A stretch of DNA of 64,000 bases, taken from Geobacillus stearothermophilus ATCC 12980. Lineage in GTDB: Bacteria > Bacillota > Bacilli > Bacillales > Anoxybacillaceae. The DNA lies in the NCBI RefSeq assembly GCF_030369615.1, contig NZ_CP128494.1, positions 468,001 through 532,000 of the forward strand. The letters are read 5' to 3'. This document shows, piece after piece, positions 1 through 7,550 of the stretch (positions are counted from its first letter, which is position 1; every line of letters begins with the position of its first letter). The position numbers and the translations under genes were made by a program. Below the pieces are notes generated by a model. It had not been told where the DNA came from, did no database searches, and saw nothing but the letters and a program-made list of their open reading frames with translations.

Positions 1-1
1 G

Positions 2-328
2 GCGTGGATGCTGGTCATTTCCTTTTTGTGTTTTGTCATTACCGTTTGGCTGCTTTGGCGGCAGCGGCGGTTCGGCTGGGCGTTTATTGCGCTGTTGTTT
101 CAATACGCGTTCGCCTTTTACGCCTATGGCATTTCACATTATCCGTATTTGTTATACCCGTATTTGACGATTTATGACGGGTTTACGAATGAGACGATGG
201 CTATGGCGTTGATCGTCGCGTTTATTGCCGGCCTCCTGTTATTAATTCCGTCACTTTATTTGCTTATGCGCCTCTTTGTGTTTAACAAGGAGTACGTTAA
301 AGGAAAATGGGAAGGGGGAAAAGGATAA
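2..328 (+). CDS. cydB: Cytochrome bd menaquinol oxidase subunit II, 3' part
   Basis: Only the last 108 codons are inside the window; the frame is open to the left edge. The visible part holds three hydrophobic stretches and the loop 'SHYPYLLYPYLTIYDG', typical of the C-terminal end of CydB, and ends in a short basic cytoplasmic tail. CydB pairs with the haem-bearing CydA in the membrane to reduce oxygen with quinol. The stop codon shares one base with the ATG of the next small gene, which is recognisable as cydS and strongly supports the assignment. The 5' part and CydA lie outside the window. Confidence 0.85.
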   Translation, partial: AWMLVISFLCFVITVWLLWRQRRFGWAFIALLFQYAFAFYAYGISHYPYLLYPYLTIYDGFTNETMAMALIVAFIAGLLLLIPSLYLLMRLFVFNKEYVKGKWEGGKG

Positions 329-429
329 TGCAAACATTTTTGATCATGTATGCGCCGATGATCATCGTCGCCCTGTCGATCATCGCTGCGTTTTGGGCTG
401 GTTTGAAAGATGTGCACGTAGATAAGTAA
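328..429 (+). CDS. cydS: CydS, 33-residue third subunit of cytochrome bd oxidase
   Basis: This 33-codon gene starts in the sequence TAATG, so its ATG overlaps the cydB stop by one base, and the cydB 3' end supplies a strong ribosome binding site (GGGGGAAAAGG). The product starts 'MQTFLIMYAPM', has one membrane helix of about 20 residues and ends 'GLKDVHVDK'. It matches in length and character the CydS subunit described in the Geobacillus thermodenitrificans bd oxidase structure, where it packs against CydA. Function follows from position and similarity. It is easily missed by gene finders because of its size. Confidence 0.88.
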   Translation: MQTFLIMYAPMIIVALSIIAAFWAGLKDVHVDK

Positions 430-517
430 ACACAATTTCAGCGTCTTGGTAATGCATAGTTTGCCGCCAATCGCCCACACTAGCGGATGACAACGAATAG
501 AGAAAGGATGGGCGAGC

Positions 518-808
518 ATGAAAGAAATATTGGAGCGTGTGAAAGAGCAGCTGGAACAATCGTTTGACGAACCGCGCTCGACGAGTCTTGATGGGGCGAT
601 TCATGAGCTTGAACGGTTAAAAGCGAGCGCCAGGGATAAACGGCAAATGATCGAAGATGTCATCCGTGCGGTGACTCACGCGCGCAATGCGCGAATGGAG
701 CTGGCCGAGGCGGGAGATGAATCGGCGACAAACGCTTTCGCTGAGGCCTACCGGGCGCTCGATCAAGCGATTGAATCGTACAGTGGCGTCGATAACGACC
801 CGGTGTAA
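518..808 (+). CDS. Hypothetical 96-residue helical protein
   Basis: The ATG follows a plausible ribosome binding site (AAAGGATGGG). The product is soluble, acidic and almost entirely helical by eye, with heptad-like spacing of Leu, Ile and Ala (for example 'AIHELERLKASARDKRQ'). It has no cysteines, membrane helix or signal peptide, and I do not recognise the family. The stop codon lies directly before the in-frame remnant of an SMR transporter gene, so a deletion end point sits just downstream. It is separated from cydS by about 90 bases and need not belong to that operon. Confidence 0.6.
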   Translation: MKEILERVKEQLEQSFDEPRSTSLDGAIHELERLKASARDKRQMIEDVIRAVTHARNARMELAEAGDESATNAFAEAYRALDQAIESYSGVDNDPV

Positions 809-826
809 GACGGATGGGGGCCCCCT

Positions 827-1060
827 TGGCCTTCTGTTGTGACGATTGCGGGGATGGTGGCGAGCTTTTACTTTTTATCACTGGCGATAAAAACGTTGCC
901 GATCGGCACCGCCTATGCGGTGTGGACGGGAATCGGAGCGCTCGGGGCGGCCTTGGTCGGCATGTTGTTTTTAAACGAGCCGGTCAACGCGCTGCGGGTG
1001 GCGTTTTTGCTTTGCATTCTTGTCGGAGTCATTGGTTTGAAGTTTACGGCGGGGCAATAA
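827..1060 (+). pseudogene. SMR-family multidrug efflux gene, 5'-deleted remnant
   Basis: The frame reads 'WPSVVTIAGMVASFYFLSLA' and continues through 'IPIGTAYAVWTGIGA'-type sequence to '...GVIGLKFTAGQ', which matches helices 2-4 of small multidrug resistance proteins (EmrE/SugE type, about 105 residues). Helix 1, with the essential membrane Glu, is absent. Upstream in the same frame lie only a few unrelated codons and then the stop codon of the preceding gene, so there is no room for the missing 30 residues. There is no good start: only a GTG at 839 inside helix 2. I call it a pseudogene created by a deletion around 809-826. Confidence 0.8.
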
Positions 1061-1090
1061 ATTGGATTCATTTCTTGCCAAGAAAAAGAG

Positions 1091-1120
1091 TTGACAACAG
1101 GTATAAATATTGAATATCAT
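1091..1120 (+). promoter_or_regulatory. SigA-type promoter for the yybP-ykoY leader
   Basis: A perfect -35 box (TTGACA, 1091-1096) is followed after 18 bases by a -10-like TATCAT (1115-1120). It lies about 35 bases upstream of the riboswitch aptamer, and the surroundings are AT-rich. Confidence 0.6.
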
Positions 1121-1150
1121 GAAAATATAAAAACGAATATAGTTTCTTTT

Positions 1151-1310
1151 GTTAAAGGGGAGTAGCTTTAACAGCAAAGTCGTCAGTTCAGGGCGCATGC
1201 CCTCGGCTTTGTTGGCAACGGCGACGTTGTTAGCGAGACCTTTACCGATGTTGGTAAAGGTCTCTTTTACTTATGAAGGCCTTTACCAAGGATGGTAAAG
1301 GCCTTCTTTC
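1151..1310 (+). ncRNA. yybP-ykoY manganese riboswitch with expression platform
   Basis: The aptamer shows both conserved parts of this class: GGGGAGTAGC (1157-1166) and the distal TAGCGAGACC (1231-1240). The P1 helix can form between TAAAGG (1153-1158) and CCTTTA (1239-1244). The platform contains CCTTTACC (1239-1246), GGTAAAGG (1253-1260), CCTTTACC (1280-1287) and GGTAAAGG (1294-1301). The last two sit inside a perfect 13-bp hairpin (1275-1306) followed by a short T-run, which is the terminator. Known members bind Mn2+ and switch on TerC-type or P-type exporters; here a TerC gene lies downstream. The suggested switching order is inferred from pairing only. Confidence 0.85.
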
Positions 1311-1392
1311 ATGTCATGGAACAAAAGGGGGAAGATAATCGTAAAAGAAGATAGGTTCAGCTTCAAAAAGAACAAAAAGCGGAGGGGATGAC

Positions 1393-1665
1393 ATGCGCAA
1401 ATGGTGGAAACGACTTCGCTTCATCGTCCATGTCCGGCGTTTTCTACCGTTTTTGTTCGAATTTTTCGTTTCTCATGAAGTGCCAATGCGAAAAAAATTG
1501 TTTTCTGTCGGTTTGCTGCTTTTGTATATAGCGTTGCCGCTTGACCTCATTCCAGATTGGATTGCGTTGTTTGGTTTGATCGATGATTTGACCGTCTTCC
1601 TGTTTATTTTGCAACAAGTCATCAAGATGGCGCCGATTTCGCTAAAGGAAAAATATAACTTGTGA
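1393..1665 (+). CDS. DUF1232 (YkvA-like) membrane protein
   Basis: A 90-residue protein with a basic N-terminus (about residues 1-35) followed by two hydrophobic segments. It carries the DUF1232 signature around 'LPLDLIPDWIALFGLIDDL', where the Pro/Asp pattern between the helices is typical. The start follows a strong AGGGG ribosome binding site seven bases upstream. It is the first gene behind the yybP-ykoY riboswitch and is followed within 15 bases by the TerC gene, so the two should be co-transcribed. DUF1232 proteins have no agreed function; the context suggests a link to manganese or cation handling. Confidence 0.8.
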   Translation: MRKWWKRLRFIVHVRRFLPFLFEFFVSHEVPMRKKLFSVGLLLLYIALPLDLIPDWIALFGLIDDLTVFLFILQQVIKMAPISLKEKYNL

Positions 1666-1679
1666 AGGGGGATTGTTCC

Positions 1680-2372
1680 ATGGATGTATTGTCAGCGGAG
1701 TTTTGGACGGCGTTGCTGTCGATCATTATTATCGATCTTTTGCTGGCAGGGGATAACGCCATTGTGATTGGATTGGCGGCCCGCAACTTGCCAAAGCATC
1801 AGCAAAAAAAGGCCATCATTTGGGGAACGGCCGGCGCCGTTGTTGTTCGGGCGTTAGCAACGATTTTCGTTGTATGGCTTCTTAAAATTCCAGGCCTCTT
1901 GCTTGTTGGCGGTCTCTTACTTGTCTGGATCGCTTACAAGCTGCTCGTTGAGGAAAAGGGGCACGATGATATCGAGGCTGGGGGAAGTTTATGGGAAGCG
2001 ATGCGCACGATTATTATTGCCGATGCGTTGATGGGACTTGACAACGTGTTGGCGGTCGCCGGTGCCGCGCATGGAAATTTTCTCCTTGTTATCCTTGGGC
2101 TGCTCATTTCTGTTCCAATCATGGTGTGGGGCAGCACGTTTATTTTAAAATGGATCGAGCGCTTCCCAATCATTATTACGATCGGCGCCGGTGTCCTCGC
2201 CTGGACGGCGGCGAAAATGATCGTCGATGAGCCGTTTTTAAAGGCGTATTTTGCCAATCCTGCCGTGAAGTATGGATTTGAGTTGCTTGTTGTTGCCGCT
2301 GTCATTGTGGCGGGAACGATAAAAAAACGAAAAAGCGCCAAAGAGACGAAACCGAAAGCCGCCAATGAATAA
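1680..2372 (+). CDS. TerC-family integral membrane protein (YkoY/MeeY-like Mn2+ exporter)
   Basis: A 230-residue protein with about seven membrane helices. The two TerC signature motifs are clear: 'LLAGDNAIVIGLAARNLP' near residue 24 and 'DALMGLDNVLAVAG' near residue 116, each with the conserved Asp/Asn pair in the membrane. I chose ATG 1680 because AAGGGGG lies 8-13 bases upstream; the in-frame GTG at 1662 overlaps that site. In B. subtilis TerC proteins export manganese and help load secreted or membrane metalloenzymes. The upstream manganese riboswitch supports that role here. The stop codon lies within a terminator hairpin. Confidence 0.88.
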   Translation: MDVLSAEFWTALLSIIIIDLLLAGDNAIVIGLAARNLPKHQQKKAIIWGTAGAVVVRALATIFVVWLLKIPGLLLVGGLLLVWIAYKLLVEEKGHDDIEAGGSLWEAMRTIIIADALMGLDNVLAVAGAAHGNFLLVILGLLISVPIMVWGSTFILKWIERFPIIITIGAGVLAWTAAKMIVDEPFLKAYFANPAVKYGFELLVVAAVIVAGTIKKRKSAKETKPKAANE

Positions 2373-2384
2373 TTGGCGGCTTTT
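2356..2384 (+). terminator. Rho-independent terminator, probably bidirectional
   Basis: A 12-bp stem (AAAGCCGCCAAT with its complement) closes over the TerC stop codon and is followed by TTTT. The minus-strand gene ending at 2412 points into it, so it probably serves both directions. Confidence 0.8.
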
Positions 2385-2411
2385 GTGGCTGGGCAATCAC
2401 CAAGCGGATGG

Positions 2412-2861
2412 CTATTTCCATTTCAGCAGCAGAAATTGCAGCAGCCATCCAATGGAGAGCCCGGGGATGACAGATAAGATCGGCAGCCAAATCGGTCCAA
2501 AAAACACGCCGCCGATCGTCACGTGCGACGAGTACATCAAGCCGACCGTCACAAAGTAGGCGGAGACGACAAACGGCAAAAACGAGTACGGCGTTTGCCC
2601 GCCGCCAGCGTCTTTAAACGCATCCCACATGGCAAAAAAGTATAAACATGGATAAAACATCAGCCATCCGATATCGACAATGCGGGCGGCCTCATCCGTA
2701 CGTCCCAAAAAGCTGAGGCGGATGGCTTCATTGAAATGGGATTGGGTGTTAATCACAAATTCCAACGCAATAAACAAAATTCCTTTTATATACTTTTTGT
2801 TCAACAGTTGCCCGAATCCAGGCAAAGCAATGCTCCATAACAATGCTTCGATCGCTTTCAC
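2412..2861 (-). CDS. Hypothetical four-helix membrane protein
   Basis: A 149-residue protein with four hydrophobic segments. The N-terminus reads 'LPGFGQLLNKKYIKG', a Pro-Gly-x-Gly-Gln pattern followed by a Lys-Gly turn, reminiscent of the TM2/DUF5683-type small membrane families. I cannot assign the family with certainty. Two Trp-rich loops face one side, and there are no catalytic-looking motifs. It stands alone, convergent with the TerC gene, with about 270 bases separating it from cstA upstream on the other strand. Confidence 0.65.
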   Translation of the reverse strand: MKAIEALLWSIALPGFGQLLNKKYIKGILFIALEFVINTQSHFNEAIRLSFLGRTDEAARIVDIGWLMFYPCLYFFAMWDAFKDAGGGQTPYSFLPFVVSAYFVTVGLMYSSHVTIGGVFFGPIWLPILSVIPGLSIGWLLQFLLLKWK

Positions 2862-3130
2862 CTTTTCGAACCCTTTACTGAGATAGTATTAGTTGATCGT
2901 TGCTTTGTCCGTTGCACCGTCAGATGGACCTGGAGACAATCGATGGGTGTAATTGCATTTTTTACTAAAAAGACTTGTTTTATACTTTTTTGCAATAGGA
3001 AGGAAGGAAAACTTTCCTATAGAACCAAACGATATGTTAGCTGAAGATAAAAAATACTTTAAATTTTTCTGAATAATGAATATAATAGTTGTGTAAAGGA
3101 TTTTGACAAATAAATAAAGGGGGAAGCCGT

Positions 3131-5206
3131 GTGAAGGGGATAAAATCGATTTTGTTATGGGGCCTGATTTCCGTCCTTGGGGCCGCAGCGTTTGCCATTT
3201 TGGCTTTAAGCCGCGGCGAATCGGTCAACGCCATATGGCTGATCGTCGCCGCCGTCTGCACGTATGCGGTCGCTTATCGGTTTTACAGCCGGTTTATCGC
3301 CCGCAAAGTGTTTGGTCTTGATGATAACCGGAAAACGCCAGCGGAAGTGTTCAATGACGGGAAGGACTATGTTCCGACGAACAAATGGGTGCTATTTGGC
3401 CATCACTTTGCCGCTATTGCGGGTGCGGGACCGCTTGTCGGACCGATTTTGGCCGCGCAGATGGGCTATCTGCCTGGGACGCTTTGGATTGTGATCGGCG
3501 TTGTGCTCGGCGGAGCGGTGCAAGACTTTGTCATTTTGTTCGCTTCGATGCGCCGCAACGGGAAGTCGCTCGGCGAAATGATTAAGGAAGAAATGGGTCC
3601 GGTGACGGGCTTGATCGCAGCGCTTGGCATTTTGGGCATTATGATTATTTTATTGGCCGTATTGGCGCTCGTTGTTGTGAAATCGCTTATCGGAAGCCCG
3701 TGGGGGATGTTTACGATCGCCGCGACGATTCCGATTGCGATTTTGATGGGCATTTACATGCGCTTCATCCGTCCAGGTCGTGTTGCCGAGGCGTCGCTTG
3801 GGGGATTTGTGTTGTTGATTTTGTCGATTGTGGCCGGTCAGTACGTCGCAGAGCATCCGACGCTTTCGGCGATGCTTACGCTCAAAGGGGAAACGATCGC
3901 GATCTTAATGATCATTTACGGATTTGTCGCTTCGGCGCTGCCGGTATGGCTGCTGCTTGCGCCGCGTGACTATTTGAGCACATTCTTGAAAATCGGCACC
4001 ATCGTCGGATTGGCGCTTGGCATTTTCGTTGTGATGCCGGATTTGCAAATGCCGGCAGTGACGAAATTTATCGACGGTACAGGACCGGTCTTCGCCGGTA
4101 ATTTGTTCCCGTTCTTGTTCATCACGATTGCCTGCGGCGCAGTGTCCGGGTTCCACGCGCTCGTTTCATCCGGCACGACGCCGAAGATGATTGAGCTTGA
4201 AAGCCATGCGCGGCCGATCGGCTACGGTGCGATGTTGATGGAGTCGTTCGTGGCGGTTATGGCGATGGTGGCGGCTTGCGTCCTGACGCCAGGGGCGTAT
4301 TTTGCCATCAACAGCCCGGCGGCAGTGATCGGCACGGATGTCGTTCAGGCGGCCAAAGTCGTGTCATCGTGGGGATTTACGATCACCCCTGACATGCTGA
4401 CGAAGCTGGCGAAGGACGTCGGCGAGCAAAAGGTGTTGTCGCGCACGGGCGGGGCGCCGACGTTGGCGATTGGGATGGCGCACATTTTATCGAGCGCCAT
4501 CGGCGGCAAGGCGCTCATGGCGTTCTGGTATCACTTTGCCATCCTGTTCGAAGCGCTGTTCATCTTGACGACGATTGACGCTGGCACGCGCGTCGGCCGC
4601 TTTATGATCCAAGATATTATGGGGACGTTCTACAAGCCGCTTGGCAAAACGGATTCGCTTGCCTCGAACTTGATCGCCACGACCCTTTGTGTGTTGGCGT
4701 GGGGTTACTTCCTGTACCAAGGCGTCGTCGATCCGCTTGGGGGCATCAACACCCTATGGCCGCTGTTTGGCATCGCTAACCAAATGTTGGCGGGCATCGC
4801 CTTGTTGTTTGCGACGACCATTCTATTTAAAATGGGCAAAAAGGCTTATGTTTGGGTGACGCTCGTGCCGACGATATGGCTTTTGGTCGTCACGCTGACG
4901 GCGGGGTATCAAAAGCTGTTCCATGAAAACGTTAAAATTGGTTTCTTGTCGCATGCGAAAATGTTCCAAGACAGCTTGAGCCAAGGCAAAATTTTGGCGC
5001 CGGCCACGAATGAGGCGCAAATGCGGCAAATTATTATGAACGACTACATTGATGCGACATTGTGTGCGATTTTCATGCTCGTTGTGATTGCGATGTTGAT
5101 CTCGGCGTTGAACATCTGGATCAAAGTGCTGCAAAACAAACATGTGCCGCTCAAAGAAGCGCCGTACGTGCCGCGCGATGGAGAAGGAGCGAAGCATTAT
5201 GCCTAA
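3131..5206 (+). CDS. cstA: CstA-family carbon starvation protein (peptide/pyruvate transporter)
   Basis: A 691-residue polytopic protein with about 18 membrane helices, close to the usual CstA length. Family hallmarks include 'HHFAAIAGAGPLVGPI' near residue 95, 'VSSGTTPKMIELE' near 350 and 'DAGTRVGRFMIQDIMG' near 485. CstA/BtsT proteins take up pyruvate or small peptides, often during starvation. The start is the GTG at 3131, preceded by AAAGGGGGAAG. It overlaps by 8 bases with the next gene, a YbdD-like small protein; this pairing is the conserved cstA-ybdD arrangement. The AT-rich 3040-3120 region probably holds the promoter. Confidence 0.9.
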   Translation: MKGIKSILLWGLISVLGAAAFAILALSRGESVNAIWLIVAAVCTYAVAYRFYSRFIARKVFGLDDNRKTPAEVFNDGKDYVPTNKWVLFGHHFAAIAGAGPLVGPILAAQMGYLPGTLWIVIGVVLGGAVQDFVILFASMRRNGKSLGEMIKEEMGPVTGLIAALGILGIMIILLAVLALVVVKSLIGSPWGMFTIAATIPIAILMGIYMRFIRPGRVAEASLGGFVLLILSIVAGQYVAEHPTLSAMLTLKGETIAILMIIYGFVASALPVWLLLAPRDYLSTFLKIGTIVGLALGIFVVMPDLQMPAVTKFIDGTGPVFAGNLFPFLFITIACGAVSGFHALVSSGTTPKMIELESHARPIGYGAMLMESFVAVMAMVAACVLTPGAYFAINSPAAVIGTDVVQAAKVVSSWGFTITPDMLTKLAKDVGEQKVLSRTGGAPTLAIGMAHILSSAIGGKALMAFWYHFAILFEALFILTTIDAGTRVGRFMIQDIMGTFYKPLGKTDSLASNLIATTLCVLAWGYFLYQGVVDPLGGINTLWPLFGIANQMLAGIALLFATTILFKMGKKAYVWVTLVPTIWLLVVTLTAGYQKLFHENVKIGFLSHAKMFQDSLSQGKILAPATNEAQMRQIIMNDYIDATLCAIFMLVVIAMLISALNIWIKVLQNKHVPLKEAPYVPRDGEGAKHYA

Positions 5207-5402
5207 ATGGCTGCAAACTGTGTTGGCCTATCGCCGGCAGTTTCTTGACTTGCTTGTCGGCGTGCCGAGTTATGAAAAATATGTCGAGCATATGAAAACC
5301 CATCATCCGGGTGAGCCGATCAAGTCGCGGAAAGAGTTTTTCTGCGAGGCGCAAGAGGCGCGCTACAATGCCAAGGGCGGCAAAGTGTCGCGTTGCTGCT
5401 AG
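5199..5402 (+). CDS. YbdD/YjiX-family small protein, CstA partner
   Basis: A 67-residue basic protein ('MPKWLQTVLAYRRQFLDLLV...') containing 'VGVPSYEKYVEHMKTHHPGE' and ending in a Cys pair. This is the YbdD/YjiX (DUF466) family that accompanies CstA/BtsT transporters and is needed for their activity in enterobacteria. ATG 5199 is chosen because GGAGAAGGAG lies just upstream and the start overlaps the cstA stop, suggesting translational coupling. In-frame codons further upstream lie within cstA and lack a binding site. Confidence 0.85.
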   Translation: MPKWLQTVLAYRRQFLDLLVGVPSYEKYVEHMKTHHPGEPIKSRKEFFCEAQEARYNAKGGKVSRCC

Positions 5403-5408
5403 CGGCTG

Positions 5409-5443
5409 GAAAGGAAGGAGGGGGGGCCCTTCTTCCTTTTTTC
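5409..5443 (+). terminator. Terminator of the cstA operon
   Basis: Inverted GGAAGGAGGG / CCCTTCTTCC with a G-rich loop, followed by TTTTTT, directly after the YbdD-like gene. Confidence 0.75.
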
Positions 5444-5518
5444 AACGTCTGCATCGAAACGCTGTCCATTCCAGCCTAGGCTTGGCTATGAACATGTGGG
5501 AAAAGGGGGATACATAAC

Positions 5519-5940
5519 ATGCGCGTTCTTGTCGTGGGAGCAGGGGCGGTTGGCGGCTATTTCGGCGGACGCCTGCTCGAAAAAGGCGTCGATGTGACAT
5601 TTCTCGTCCGTGAGCGGAGAAAGCGGGAGCTTGAGGAACGCGGGCTTGTCATCCGCAGCGTCCACGGCGATGCAGTGCTCGCGCCGAAACTGATCGCGGC
5701 CGGTGAACGGACGGAGCCGTTCGATCTTGTTGTGTTTTCAAACAAGGCGTATCATTTGGCGGGCGCCCTCGCTGATGCTAAACCGTACGTCGGTGAGACA
5801 ACGATGATTTTGCCACTCTTAAACGGCATGGTCCATATGGATGTGTTGCGGGAGTCATTTGGCGATGACAAGGTGTTGGGGGGCTTTGTTTCATCGAAAC
5901 GACGTTAAACGAAAAAGGGGAAATCGTTCAAACGGCTGTT
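5519..5940 (+). pseudogene. Ketopantoate reductase-like (PanE/ApbA) gene, frameshifted and 3'-truncated
   Basis: The N-terminal Rossmann motif is clear ('MRVLVVGAGAVGGYFGG'), followed by 'LLNGMVHMD' of the family core. At the six-G run near 5878-5883 the frame breaks. Reading one base over restores 'GGLCFIETTLNEKGEIVQT', the next conserved block of PanE-like proteins, so one base was lost. The homology then ends near 5940, where a hairpin with a perfect 12-bp stem (5934-5972) begins, and the C-terminal domain is missing. The gene would make about 129 of the usual 300 residues and is surely inactive. It lies just left of the IS982-bounded island, but the 3' end is not found on the far side either. 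Confidence 0.85.
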
Positions 5941-5989
5941 GTTTTACGGGCGGCAATTGAAAACAACAGCCTAAAAATATTCATCAATC

Positions 5990-6983
5990 ACCCGTGGTGC
6001 TAGATAAAATCAGACAAGCATAAAAATAGCCCTTGCCTGGCGGATCTCCTGTAGAATGAAAGCGCGACCTACCATTCGAAAGGAGAATCCCCATGCAAGA
6101 GCACTTTCATTTTACTACAGATCGGGCCAAGATTCAAAAGCAATATGCAGCCATTTTCTTTTTTGTTTCTGCTCAACTTTCATGCATTCAGGTGCATCTT
6201 CATCGTCGAAATCGCCATTTGGTCAAGCAAGAGGACGCTGTCATCATCGCCATTCATCTTTTAGGAAAGCTGCTCGGTTTTACTTCTGAACGGGCGTGGC
6301 ATCGCTTTGTTATCGGGAACTTGTTCCCAAAGGGGCAGTTTCTGGAACGTTCCCGGTATCATCGTCGTTGTCGATCTGCGATCAAATGGATTCGCCATGA
6401 ATTGGCGAAAAGCGGGCAGCACCATGCCTACGCTGTGGTGGATAGCTTGCCAATCGAGTTATGTCATGCCGTGAGAATGGATCGGGTCAAACGGTTTCAA
6501 GAGATCGCCAACATCGGGTATTGCGTTTCCAAAAAGCAATGGTACTACGGGTTGAAGCTGCACCTTCAAGTGACCGATCAAGGGCTGCCAATGGGGTATG
6601 TGGTGACGGAAGCATCTTGCCACGATCGAATAGCAGCCGAAAGCGTCATGACCCAAATTCCTCATCCCTATAACTTCGGGGACAAAGGGTTTATTAGCAG
6701 TGACTTGCAAAAAAGGCTGTACGAAGAATACCAAATGGCGCTTTGGACTCCGTCTCGAAAAAACCAGAAACATCGTGCGTCTGAGACATGGGAGCAGTGG
6801 ATCCAACAAAAACGCAAAGTGATCGAGACGGTGTTCTCGGTTCTGGTTGACCACTATCGCATCACGGGGATCCGAGCCAATTCGATTATCGGATTTGAAG
6901 TGGCACTAGACGGTATATTGTTAGCTTATTCCCTGGTTACACTTGGGCTAGTTGAGCGCTAAAGCTCAACTAGCACCACGGGT
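5990..6983 (+). mobile_element. IS982-family insertion sequence, intact copy
   Basis: A 994-bp element with 14-bp perfect terminal inverted repeats (5990-6003 and 6970-6983) and one intact transposase gene. It forms the left border of the island. Its own two flanks (TCATCAATC left, ATGCTAAAA right) are not duplicates. Confidence 0.85.
6093..6962 (+). CDS. IS982-family transposase
   Basis: A 289-residue DDE transposase. The three acidic positions are visible in 'VVDSLPIELCH' (near residue 127), 'NFGDKGFISS' (near 190) and 'KVIETVFSVL' (near 247), and the spacing and surrounding residues fit the IS982 group. The ATG follows GAAAGGAGAATCCCC. The frame is full length and undisturbed, and the gene ends eight bases before the right inverted repeat, so this copy could be active. 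A diverged second copy (14870-15748) has lost function. Confidence 0.9.
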   Translation: MQEHFHFTTDRAKIQKQYAAIFFFVSAQLSCIQVHLHRRNRHLVKQEDAVIIAIHLLGKLLGFTSERAWHRFVIGNLFPKGQFLERSRYHRRCRSAIKWIRHELAKSGQHHAYAVVDSLPIELCHAVRMDRVKRFQEIANIGYCVSKKQWYYGLKLHLQVTDQGLPMGYVVTEASCHDRIAAESVMTQIPHPYNFGDKGFISSDLQKRLYEEYQMALWTPSRKNQKHRASETWEQWIQQKRKVIETVFSVLVDHYRITGIRANSIIGFEVALDGILLAYSLVTLGLVER

Positions 6984-7015
6984 ATGCTAAAATCTATTTT
7001 TGATCGATATAGGGT

Positions 7016-7522
7016 TCAAATCACTTTTACACTGCATTTCATTATGACATCCCCTCTTGTTACTACGTTATTCTTTGCGATGTATTCTAACTCTCCCGCT
7101 TTATCAAGCATATTGGTAATAACAATGGGGGTTACGATTTCTTTATGTTTTTGCTCTAAATAATCGAGGTCTACATTTAGTAAAGGGTCTCCCACTTTCA
7201 CTGTTTCGCCGGCACTTACCGCAACCTCAAATCCTTTCCCATTTAGCTCTACAGTCTCTAATCCAATATGAATAAGTATTTCTAATCCTTCCTCTGAAAC
7301 GAGACCAACTGCATGCTTCGTAGGAAAAATTTGCACAACCTTTCCGTTAATAGGGGAAACTACTTTTCCGTTTTTCGGAATAATCGCTAAAACGTCTCCC
7401 ATCATTTTTTGAGCAAATACAGGGTCAGGAACTTCTTCTAACGGTATTGCTTCCCCATCAAGCGGGGAATGTATTTCCACTACTCTAGTTTCTATTTTTT
7501 TGCTAAATAATTTTTTCAGCAT
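7016..7522 (-). CDS. PTS EIIA component, glucose (Crr) type
   Basis: A 168-residue stand-alone IIA protein of the glucose superfamily. The second half of the family fold shows 'HAVGLVSEEGLEILIHIGLE', with the phosphorylated His in 'LIHIGLETV' near residue 90 and the partner His in 'FPTKHAVG'. It would receive phosphate from HPr and pass it to a IIB domain. The only IIB in the window is the C-terminal domain of MalP in the same island, which lacks its own IIA, so this is the likely partner. It is the last gene of the minus-strand operon, 28 bases behind a membrane protein gene. Confidence 0.88.
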   Translation of the reverse strand: MLKKLFSKKIETRVVEIHSPLDGEAIPLEEVPDPVFAQKMMGDVLAIIPKNGKVVSPINGKVVQIFPTKHAVGLVSEEGLEILIHIGLETVELNGKGFEVAVSAGETVKVGDPLLNVDLDYLEQKHKEIVTPIVITNMLDKAGELEYIAKNNVVTRGDVIMKCSVKVI

Positions 7523-7550
7523 ATCTCAACAACCCACTTTCTATCCGTTT

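Noticed and set aside
1934..2365. A 143-codon minus-strand frame inside the TerC gene
   Set aside because: Antisense shadow without a binding site; the TerC frame has clear family motifs.
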